Below are positions 55,245-64,000 of a stretch of DNA of 64,000 nt, in pieces (the first letter of the stretch is position 1; each line of letters starts with the position of its first letter). The position numbers and the translations under genes are program-made. The notes below the pieces were generated by a model, which saw only the letters and a list, made by a program, of their open reading frames with translations, did not search any database and was not told the DNA's origin. This DNA comes from Metridium senile (Eukaryota > Cnidaria > Anthozoa > Actiniaria > Metridiidae). Location of the stretch: NCBI GenBank assembly GCA_949775045.1, contig OX459103.1, positions 8,403,842 to 8,467,841 on the forward strand, written 5' to 3'.

Positions 55245-58200
55245 ATGGCGGAGTTTCGTCGGTGTTTTCAAGGTGTGAAAGGAAAGTCCTTGTGGCAGGC
55301 ACTCTTGGTGTTGTTCATCGCGTCGTGTGTCAATGGGCTTCCCAGTAGGCTTCCCACTAAGGGTGCTAATTACACAGCATGCAATGAGGACAATCGATTG
55401 AGTGGAAATAAAAGAAACTGCAGTTCTGATGTAAGTTCTTTAAGCTTTACGTTCTTTTATTCACTAGCTATATAGTTTCACTGAACAAGAATTACAAACC
55501 ATTACATATCTTGTGCGTCTTGTGAATACCATATGTGCTCAATATACTTTTTCTATATTTGCACCACACTTGTGAGCGAACATTAGTTAATTTACCCTGG
55601 GTACCAGAGTATTGACAAGTGTCACGGTTTAGAATAGTTTCGAGGACCGTGTTTTGTGCGTATTTTTATGTGTTTGGTAGAATTAGCTCCACAAATCAAC
55701 CACTCAATCTCTCGTTGCTTAATTCGCGACTTGTTATATTCCCTAGAAAGAAGATAGTTAAGGCATTCTGGTTTCCAAGGTAGGATGAATCTAATTTTTC
55801 GTCCATTTGTTTCGGTTGACGTCTAGCCCACCTAGCTGATAAAACTATAATACACTCGAGTTTTTTTTCTTAAATCTGTAAGGTTTCTCAATCAATGACT
55901 CTATAAGTGTAAGGTTTTATACCAGATTAGTTTTATCAATTGCCCTGGTCTAGGGTTGCATACCGTATAGACGCAAACAGACATGTGATACTGGCATCAG
56001 ATATTTTGACGTATTTCTTTGTATATAGGTTGATATTACCTAGTACGTATTGCATGCAAACATCTTAACTGATTATTTAATAAATTCGTGTTTTTTGAGG
56101 AAGCACTGTATGACAATGACAATGACAACAATTTTTTTACCTGCACCATACGCGGACATATGGAAAAGTGGTTAATATTACGAACTTGTTGCAATCTAGC
56201 TTAATTCTTTAAAACAATGGTTTGTGTTTTGGCGGTTGCACCGATACACGAGCCATCAATATATCTACGTATTGCGTGCTATATAGTTTGATATGACTTA
56301 TTAAATGCAAATGTATTTATTACAAAACAATTGATCGTGAGGTGATTGAGCCATCAATTATTATATATCACTCTTTTATGTATTGCATTGTAAATAGGTT
56401 AATATTGGTTAAATACTTATCGCATGTAAAGATTTTCTTCTTAATAATGGATCGTCTTTTGCATATGAAACAGTCTTAGATAAACCTAGTGCGCAAATAC
56501 CATACCTGTGCATGAAACATAATTGTTAATTTAATGCACCTTAATTAATCCATTGTGTTCCCTTGTTATTTTCACATTTTAACTAAAACACTTAGTTTGG
56601 TGGGTTAATGAGAACAAGTCGAATTTTTACGATGTCATTGTTTCCTTTGTATTTCAGTGATGTTTCGATAAGTGATTCTGGTTGAGATAGTGACTAAATG
56701 TATATGCGCATTTGATCACAGTCATATGCGAATTTGCGCGTTAAACATATTAGATTATAAAATAGCAACTAAACAAGTAACTCTTTAGTGCTTGTTATTT
56801 CATGGTAGAGTGAAGTCATTTACAGTGCGAATCACAAAACCGTGGGCACCTAGAAATATTTTAGAAAGCGTTTTTTGTTCGTTGAACAACTAAGAAACAA
56901 CTATATCACCGCAAGAAGTTTGACTGATGTGTAGTAGATAAACTTTTTGTAGTTAGAGTTGTTTGTGAGTTGTTTAACGAACAATAAACGATTTTTTAAA
57001 TATTTCTAGGTGCCCACGGTTTTGTGATTCGCACTGTAACCCGTGAAATAGAAATTAGACTAATACACCTTAGCAGTCTCTAATTCCATTGTTTTCTTTT
57101 GTGTCTATTTGACTATTACACCTTGACTATTTAATTTTGTTTCACGCTTCTTCACTCTATTACAAGCGTTTTTTGCTTTATATAGTTGGTCTAGATAGAT
57201 ATCTTATATGTAAACTATATGGCTGTATAATAGTTTGGTAAAAAATCAAGCTTATTGATCTGTAACTTTCTCAGAGCTCTTGATTATTTGCAGTTTTTAA
57301 TTTGAGATATTAGAGTTCATATTTTTATTACATTCGAACACTTGGTTGTAGTATGGAACACATGGTCATACTTTAGTTTGCCAGTAGATTTCAGATTGGT
57401 TGGACGTCGCTTTTTCCATATTGGAGGACTCATCAGTTGGAAGACGCGATCAGAAGATTCCATCATCATTTGTAATTGTCTACAACACTCTCTCACACTT
57501 CAATTTGAGTAGATTTCAGTTTCTGTGTGAAGTGGGGGGAGGAGTTGGGTTAGTTTTGGTTGGCAAATTTGCTCCATTGGAAGACGTATTATAAAATTGG
57601 AAGACTTGATCTGGGGCCGATTGTACGAATGGTGAATAGCGCTATCCACCGGATATGCAGTGGATAACTTTTATCCACGGATAACTTTATCCACCCTTCG
57701 TACAACCGGCCCCTGTAGATTTGCATGATCATTATTTGCGAATGTGGAAGACTTCATCACCCTTCCAATTGAGTACACTTACAAGTATATATACGCAGTT
57801 TTAAACTAGAAAATGACACTAGCATTTGAGTTAAAAGATGTTAACACCTTATACTGACTTTTCGTACATTATTAATCCTTCCCCTCAGCAAAACGAGAGA
57901 TATTACGACAATACTAGTAGTATTTCAAGTAGGCAGCATAACTCATAATGCGCAATGCAATATCTGAAACGTTACGCTCAAAAAAGATAGTCATTTCACT
58001 GCTCATGAATTTCTTGTTTAGGAATCCAAGTAATTGCCTAATTAATGGTATTTTGTCTGGGTTCAAAGGTTACATTTATCAATAGTTTAATAAATTGACA
58101 TCCCGCGATAACTGATGACACAATGTGAACAGACAAACCACTTGAAACTATTCTATAAAAACGTACAATCATCTTCTTCGATCTTCTTCTGTTGTAGCCT

Positions 58201-61200
58201 CCTTAGCAGCCGCGCTCCTTTGTGTTGTCACGCAACGCGGGGTGGCTGCAAAGGAGGCTAAGCGTTGTGTGACAACACAAAGTAGCGGGAGCAAAGCAGG
58301 CTTCTTTTATTTGGGTAAACGGCTTTTTCGGTCACCGAACACGGATGTTTTCGAATACGCTCTCCAGACTGGAGATTTTTGAAAACGGAGGTTAACCGTA
58401 TACGTGTGGATAGCAAAATACAGTTGCTTTTTCAATACGATGACGCCAGAGCAGGAAGTTGGTATATGCCACGCCTAATCAATTGTACGGAAGCTAGCGT
58501 TTTCGAATCGCGTTTTCGCGTATACGTGTGGACGGGCAAATGCGACTCAAAAGTGCCACGTGTGTGTATCACCCGTAAATGTAATAACAACCGTAAATGT
58601 AATACCCACCGTAAATGTAATAAAAATCAACCGTAAATGTAATACCCACCGTAAATGTAATAACTATCAACCGTAAATGTAATAACCGACCCCACCGTAA
58701 ATGTAATAAAATTTAACCATAAATGTAATAATCGAAACCCACCGTAAATGTAATAACATTCAACCGTAAATGTAACAAGTGTTTATATTGTCATTTAACT
58801 GAACTTCAATACAGCATTGCATAACAATTAAAATTCCCTCCTTTACTGTAAATGAACACGTGGCATTATGACGTCTGCAACTAAAGGGAATATCTCTTTT
58901 TTTCTTCCAAAGTGATCTTGAACTTCTGTTTGATATAAATGCTGAATGTGAATGCTGAATGTACTGTAGTGATTGTGAGTACCTTGTACCCTTTTATATT
59001 GGTAAACAATATAAGGCTTGTACTTTTAATTAGCATCTACATAAAATGATATTTTTACATAATTTTCAAGTACGAATGCAAATTAAAATGCGAATGGAAC
59101 ACGCGAGTAGCCGAACTATCAGTAGGATGAATAATGGGAAACTGAAAATGGGACTCTCAGTAGAAATGTGCAACGAAAAGATAAGAAAAAGAAACACAGA
59201 CCAGATAGAGTCAGTGATCAGAATGGTTTTTATTTTTGCACTTGGGGAGTTTTCGGATTCGAATCCCGCCCTGATTTGAGGCTTTATTTTTTCCTGATTC
59301 CTTTTCCTGATATCTAACTGGATTACTTTTTTGCAATTTGAGAATCTTCAGTTATGAAAGGCTGCCGAGTTACCTGCCGAGTCACCTGTAATAATATATA
59401 CATGAACCCTTACAAAAAAAAATAATTTTAAATTGAAATTGCATAAGAGGCTGTAGAAATATTCTTGAAGCCCACATAGCTCACATCAATTGTCACATAT
59501 TATGTAGGACGTCTTTCAATTAGGTGTCACGGAGTGCCGGTCTAGAGCCAATCATAAGCACGTGCATGTCGCGGAAAATATTATACATATTTTACAGATC
59601 TTTAATTCTTCCAATTATGCACTATACATTTTCCCTTTGGTTGATGACGTCATGACGTCACAATGCTGTGTTGCAATGCTGTATTGAAGTTCAGTTAAAT
59701 GACAGTGTAAACACTTGTTACATTTACGGTTGAATGTTATTACATTTACGGTGGGTTTCGATTATTACATTTATGGTTAAATTTTATTACATTTACAGTG
59801 GGGTCGGTTATTACATTTACGGTTGATAGTTATTACATTTACGGTGGGTATTACATTTACGGTTGATTTTTATTACATTTACGGTGGGTATTACATTTAC
59901 GGTTGTTATTACATTTACGGGTGATACACGTGTGGACGCGGATTTTCTAAATGCGGATGAACATGCAAGACTGCGCTTTTATGAATACCTGTATATGTGT
60001 GGACAGGGCATGAGTTGTACGTTGTTTTATTTTTCGGTTGGAGTTAGTACGTTTGGTTTGTTTGTAGTTAGATTATTGTTTGTTTGTTTAAGATGTAATA
60101 TAACAATGATGACGTTGATAATGAAAGTTATTCAGCTATGATGATTATGATCAACGATAATGATAAAATCGACAATCAAGCACTCATTATTCGTGTATCC
60201 CTTTAACAGCAATCTAACGGTGAAAGGCTCGACCCCTATGGCAGCTGGAACAACTTTCTTGGTCATTCTGGCAACCCAAGAAACGCCAAACGAGGAAACA
60301 AAGGGAAAGTAAAGCAACACAAGATACAATCTCCCGTGAGTATAGAGATGCTTTACTATTAATGGCGATAGATTAGTTAAATAACTATAGAGTTATATCC
60401 AATATTTGTTTGCACGCAGGCATTTAGTTAAAAATTGAAGATTACGTTTCTTATCTTCTGCCTTATGATTTTTTCTCTATGATTGTTTCTGTGTGCGCGC
60501 GCTTATTGTTAACTACGTACGTTAATTCAAACATATCACGTGTACTACGTTGTTATACCACCCTAATGAGGGCCAAGATGGCCGAAAGCTTGGTATTAAT
60601 TCATAATAAATCATAGCCAGTGCGTTGCCGGCGGTCTGCGGTTTCGGGAGAGTCTTTCCCTCTCTTCTCTCCCGAAACCGCAGACCGCCGGCAACGCAGA
60701 AGAAACGTAATCTTCAATTTTTAACTATAGAGTTGTTCTCATTAACCAATGAAACAAAGTGTATTAGTTAAAGCGTGATAGTCAAACAACAAGAACAACA
60801 AAAAAACAAAAAAGCACAATGGAATTAAGGTGCATTAAGTGTGTTGCACAGGTTAATAAAAACCACTCTAGTATCTAATCGAACACTTGATCGAAATGTG
60901 ATGTTGGAATTGACTTTAATTATTATGCATCTAATATTCCAGAAAAAAACACGTGTGCAGCCCTGCCCACCGGGTCCTCCAGGACCTCCTGGACCGCCGG
61001 GCCCTGCAGGGGCTATTGTTACTGAATCAAGGATGATGACGGAGTTCCGTAATCTTGTCAGAGGTAAAGAACCTACCAAAGCAATCAACCAACCAACCAG
61101 CCACCCAACCCAACCAACCAACCAGCCAACCCAACCAACCAGCCAACCAATCAATAAATGAACCAAACAACCGACCAATCAACTGAGCAACCAACCAACC

Positions 61201-62942
61201 AATCCACTAACCAACTTACCAACCAACCCACTAATAATCAACTTACCAACCAACCATGCAATCATTCAAACCACTTAAACCAACCAACCTACAAACCAAT
61301 CTACCAACCAACCAACCAACCAACCAACCAACCAACCAACCAACCAACCAACCAACCAACCAACCAACCAACCAACCAACCAACCAACCAACCAACCAAC
61401 CAACCAACCAACCAACCAACCAACCAACCAACCATGCAATGAACCAACGTACCAACCAACCAAACCAAGCACTCCACACCAACAATTTCATTTATTTACA
61501 TTTGTTTTAACATCAAAATCAACATTCTTTTTTCGCATTTTTAGAATCTGCACAGAAACGATCAAGACGACTGGCTGATGTAAGCACAAACAAATATTGA
61601 AAAAAATTACTTATATAGCGCAAATTAAATATCAATTGGTGAATTTCAAATGTACTTGAAAATTAAATTACAAATGAACATGTCATTTATCTTGAAAATG
61701 GACTTTCAGAGACATCATTTATTTAGATATTTAAACCTCAAATGGTCTTTGGACTGGTCTTCTAAGTTTCTTTTACTCGTCCTTCTCCAAGGTCTCCAAT
61801 AGTCCCCTTCACAGTAGCCTGCTGGCACACTCTTTTTTTGTGCTCAAAAATTCGCCAAAAACTTTTATGGCGAATGTTTGAGCGCAAAAAAAAGAGTCTG
61901 CCATCAGGCTACCTTCACAGTTTCCTGTGCAATCTTTAAAAGTAGCCGTGCATGCCTTTGCATCAAAGCGAGACGAATGCGTTGAGCTAAGTTGCAATGA
62001 TAGAGACACATGGATACTTATCCAACAAGGTGTTAAAAAGTCTCTATCATTGCAAGCTCAACGTTCATCTCGCTTCGATGCAAAGGCCCGGCTACCTTTC
62101 AAGATGGCGCAGGAAACTGTGGAGGGGACTACTGATCCTTCTCCAAGGTCCCCTAATCAATGCTACTTATTCTAGTTTAATGATTCATTATCTATTTTCG
62201 TTCAGAGTATCTCTCTGATGGCGTCCGGCATGCCAGATCTGTTAACTGCCTTTCATGTGGAGCTCAAGAATGATATTCATATAGCAAAGAAGACATTACA
62301 CGAAGTTAGCAGCTACAAGAACCACGTTAGTATTGTCAGATATGTAAAACAATGATGATAATATTCCCCTTCGCAGTTTCCTGCGCCATCTTTAAAGGTA
62401 ACCAGGCCTTTACATCGAAGCGAGACGAACGCTGAGCTTGCAATGATAGAGACATGTGAATAGTTCACGTCCCGTGAGGTGTCAAAAGGTATCTATCATT
62501 GCAAGCTCAATGTTCGTCTCGCTTCGATGCAAAGGCCTGGTTGCTTTTCAAGATGGCGCAGGGAACTGTGCAAATGCGCCGTTTCCAATACAATACTATA
62601 TCTTAATTTAAGGAGGTAGACGCAATAACAAATTATAGTTTTCTAGCTCACGATCCTTTTGTCAGCGGTGCTAGATAACGTGAAACTGGATCTGATTGAT
62701 AATTATGGTAATAAGACTATTTTGTTTACAATTCAAATTTCTTGAATACAGGTTGGTAATTCTGGCACCTTTGTCCGTGGTAATGACATCGATCAGAAGT
62801 CTGGGCGCTACATTTCTCGTTATACCGGTATATACCAGTTTTCCTGCAGTGTTCACATCATGCGAGCCCGCGATGCTCACCTCAGACCACGTGACAACAT
62901 CAAGATCAGTATCTGCATTAATTCCCTTTGTGATCTGAACAC
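55245..62942 (+). CDS. C1QTNF12: secreted short-collagen/C1q-like protein, adipolin/erythroferrone type (3' end outside window)
   Basis: Exons: 55245-55430, 60210-60335, 60943-61063, 61545-61579, 62206-62325, 62752-62942, all in compatible phase (260 codons seen). Order: hydrophobic signal segment ([15 protein letters not shown], residues 17-31); a block with [19 protein letters not shown] resembling the DAWMLFVRQ..G region of erythroferrone; a short collagen stub [17 protein letters not shown] with about four full Gly triplets; a basic RSRR segment (possible furin site); then the start of a C1q domain with [29 protein letters not shown] and [16 protein letters not shown]. The last two match C1QTNF12/ERFE closely. 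The protein should be secreted and multimeric. Orthology between C1QTNF12 and ERFE is not resolvable here. Further exons may lie in the 4.8-kb first intron. Confidence 0.8.
56821..57038. mobile_element. 218-bp mariner-like MITE, TA target
   Basis: TACAGTGCGAATCACAAAACCGT..GGGCACCTAGAAATATTT at the left is mirrored exactly at the right. A second inner pair GTTCGTTGAACAACT/GAGTTGTTTAACGAAC adds to the stem. TA lies at both ends. It sits in the first intron of the C1q-like gene. The rest of 55431-56820 has no recognisable feature. Confidence 0.85.
57611..57715. mobile_element. palindromic element, TTGTACGAA ends, copy 2
   Basis: GGGGCCGATTGTACGAATGG and CCCTTCGTACAACCGGCCCC are mirrored, with TATCCACCGGATA, AGTGGATAAC and CACGGATAAC inside. 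It is related to 40916-41053. Confidence 0.7.
58192..58302. mobile_element. hairpin, AGCCTCCTTAGCAGCC
   Basis: GTAGCCTCCTTAGCAGCC pairs with GGCTGCAAAGGAGGCTAAG, and TTTGTGTTGTCACGCAACG pairs with CGTTGTGTGACAACACAAAG. The two stems are offset, giving a complex fold. Confidence 0.65.
58558..59932. mobile_element. 1.4-kb element with mirrored arrays of a 14-bp motif
   Basis: The left arm (58558-58830) holds ten copies of CCGTAAATGTAATA-like units separated by short spacers. The right arm (59685-59932) is the exact inverse of the same order of units and spacers, then CGGGTGATACACGTG. Ends read CACGTGTGTATCACCCG. Arms are about 250-270 bp. The interior has an unremarkable frame at 59046-59279. 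Repeated subterminal words are usual transposase-binding sites. Confidence 0.85.
60425..60727. mobile_element. MITE enclosing a hammerhead-like motif and a perfect hairpin
   Basis: TTAGTTAAAAATTGAAGATTACGTTTCT at the left is mirrored by AGAAACGTAATCTTCAATTTTTAACTA at the right. Inside the right half is a 32-bp perfect stem (60621-60698, TGCGTTGCCGGCGGTCTGCG). The same GCGTTGCCGRCGGTCTRCGG word occurs alone at 8639-8658. Confidence 0.75.
60555..60605 (+). ncRNA. hammerhead-ribozyme-like motif 4
   Basis: CTAATGA (60563-60569), GGCC/GGCC stem with loop AAGAT (60571-60583), GAAA (60584-60587), GCTTGGT. It is homologous to motif 1 at 655-722. The core G of CUGAUGA is changed to A, so it is probably inactive. 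Confidence 0.55.
61070..61475. repeat. (CCAA)n microsatellite
   Basis: About 33 pure ACCA units (61300-61434) are flanked by degenerate ones, directly after the donor of the C1q-like gene's collagen exon. The Asn/Gln/Pro/Thr and Trp/Val/Gly/Leu frames are artefacts. Confidence 0.95.
61798..62132. mobile_element. YY1-motif MITE, copy D (interrupted)
   Basis: AATAGTCCCCTTCACAGT at the left and ACTGTGGAGGGGACT at the right. The left arm is broken by a 95-bp palindrome (61820-61914, AGCCTGCTGGCACACTCTTT and inverse). The 17-mer CCTTCTCCAAGGTCYCC stands on both sides (61782-61798, 62136-62152). Confidence 0.8.
62362..62575. mobile_element. YY1-motif MITE, copy E
   Basis: CCCCTTCGCAGTTTCCTGCG and the inverse CGCAGGGAACTGTG enclose CATTGCAAGC/GCTTGCAATG arms. 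Copies D and E flank exon 5 of the C1q-like gene (62206-62325). Confidence 0.85.
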
Positions 62943-63216
62943 GTGAGTAATCGTAACAAATTATGGAATAGAAATACATCTAGTTCAAAAAGGTTGTCCG
63001 AATGAACGGTGATTGCACGACCGAAAGGAACTGTGGATCTTTTTAAAATATTGATTTACATCGATAATTTACTTACTTGAATGACCTCGCCTTTGAAGTC
63101 ACATACATGTAACTGACATGCAGCTTCCCCAGTCCCTCTCGATTTAAGCCTACATGATCTATGATCTAAACGTTTTTCTATAATAAGCGCCAAATGGGAT
63201 TATAAATCAAACCCAA

Positions 63217-63465
63217 ATTCCTTGACTAGCTAGCTTAGCATTTTGTTTTAGACAATCCGTCGAGGTATTCGCGTGTATGATTTATGATCTAGTGTTTGAA
63301 CAAGAAAACATTTGTATAATCAGGTGTACAAAGAAAGCAAGAAATCACATTCATTACAAGTGAAACTCCAAATTCCTTGACTGGCTAGCTAACAATTTTG
63401 CTTTAGACAATCAGTCGTGGTTTCCGCTTTTATGATTAATTTATGATCTAGTTTTTGAACAAGAC
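63217..63465. repeat. direct duplication of about 95 bp
   Basis: AAATTCCTTGACTRGCTAGC, TTTAGACAATCMGTCG and TTATGATCTAGTKTTTGAACAAGA occur at 63217 and again at 63369. No C1q exon is recognisable in 62943-63454. Confidence 0.75.
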
Positions 63466-63703
63466 TACCTATATCCAAGAACTCATTTCAATTTATAAAC
63501 CGAACCGTAATCTTCGTTCGTCATCACAAAATATTCTATCAGTACAGTCCTATAATCTTAAATCTTATGGTCATCGCTCCTTCTCTGTAGCTGCTCCTGA
63601 ACTCTGGAACTCACTGCCAATATCTATCAGAAAAATATCAAGTCTAGTTTCTTTCAAAACTGAACTAAAAACTCATCTTTTCAAATTAGCTTATTCTTTG
63701 TAA
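63455..63703 (+). pseudogene. LINE ORF C-terminal fragment
   Basis: The frame contains NLRSSSQNILSVQSYNLKSY, HRSFSVAAPELWNSLPISIR and FKTELKTHLF. This is the well-known end of LINE reverse-transcriptase proteins in cnidarians and other invertebrates. No upstream RT domain is present, so the insertion is 5'-truncated. It ends at a stop and is followed by the 3' tail at 63751. Confidence 0.85.
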
Positions 63704-63750
63704 TTACGTCTTTTTGTTACTGTTGTTGTTGTTTCTAACAATCAATATAT

Positions 63751-63791
63751 AGCGCTTAGAACAGATTTGAATTTGCGCTTTATAAATAAAA

Positions 63792-63852
<61 letters not shown>
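63751..63852 (+). mobile_element. LINE 3' tail with (ATT)n
   Basis: ATAGCGCTTAGAACAGATTTG, ATTTGCGCTTTATAAATAA and an ATT array. It is nearly identical to 34262-34358 in the PI3K gene. This element is the better-preserved of the two, with the protein end attached. Confidence 0.85.
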
Positions 63853-63854
<2 letters not shown>

Positions 63855-64000
63855 ATATTGGTTTAGTAAAGTTAATACAGTAAGCAAGAAACCCTTAATT
63901 AGCAGTCTAGCTCCGTGTGTATGATTTATTATTTACGTTTTCAGCAATGCTATATATATACACATGCAGGGAATGCAAAATCGTAATTACAGTCGCTATT

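Noticed and set aside
58568..58790. CRISPR-like array of CCGTAAATGTAATA
   Set aside because: Repeats are 14 bp with 4-10 bp spacers, are mirrored in an inverted arm, and the genome is eukaryotic.
59235..59285. tRNA B-box-like GGATTCGAATCCCGCC
   Set aside because: No A box, acceptor stem or cloverleaf could be formed. At most a SINE remnant.
61158..61510. Asn/Gln/Pro/Thr and Trp/Val/Gly/Leu ORFs
   Set aside because: (CCAA)n microsatellite in an intron of the C1q-like gene.
62696..62938. 80-residue ORF in another frame of the C1q exon
   Set aside because: Shadow of exon 6 (62752-62942), whose phase-0 frame gives the C1q motifs.

Overview
The window is nuclear DNA of an invertebrate animal, not a prokaryote. 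It is AT-rich, its coding exons are short and scattered, and their splice sites follow GT/AG. Three animal genes can be read exon by exon. The transposon mixture (Crypton-like N-termini, TTAA-flanked elements, hammerhead motifs of the Penelope type, LINE tails, many palindromic MITEs) and a Cys/His ORF of a kind I associate with cnidarian genomes suggest a cnidarian, probably an anthozoan. That is an inference. The gene content alone only says non-vertebrate metazoan.

Layout. 1-4880: intergenic, tandem repeats and nested MITEs. 4884-24286 (minus): a complete WDR70-type WD40 gene with 24 coding exons and 677 codons, whose introns are filled with satellites, microsatellites and mobile elements. 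24287-24579: a 293-bp divergent promoter with E-boxes, a YY1-type motif and a CCAAT box. 24580-38320 (plus): a complete class IA phosphoinositide 3-kinase catalytic subunit (p110, beta/delta-like) with 16 coding exons and 1041 codons. 38321-53300: a transposon-dense intergenic block with a 1.6-kb and a 5.5-kb TTAA-flanked element, the larger one carrying nested insertions. 53346-62942 (plus): the 5' part of a secreted short-collagen/C1q-like gene of the C1QTNF12 (adipolin)/erythroferrone type, with two candidate signal-peptide exons. The C1q domain continues past the window. 62943-64000: LINE debris.

The genes do not form a pathway or operon. WDR70 is a nuclear chromatin/DNA-repair factor, p110 makes PIP3 at the plasma membrane, and the C1q-like protein is probably secreted. 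WDR70 and the PI3K gene share one short intergenic promoter and may be co-regulated at basal level.

The most unusual signals are: (i) repeated duplication of splice sites together with adjoining exon sequence, seen three times (76-bp array at WDR70 exon 7, exon 9 end plus donor, acceptor of the last PI3K exon); (ii) several hammerhead-ribozyme cores, two of them homologous with a compensatory stem change; (iii) a set of TTAA-flanked elements with related TTAAGAG termini, one nearly filling a WDR70 intron; (iv) an element whose arms are mirrored arrays of a 14-bp motif; (v) a five-copy MITE family that spreads YY1-like motifs. I found no CRISPR array, tRNA or rRNA gene.
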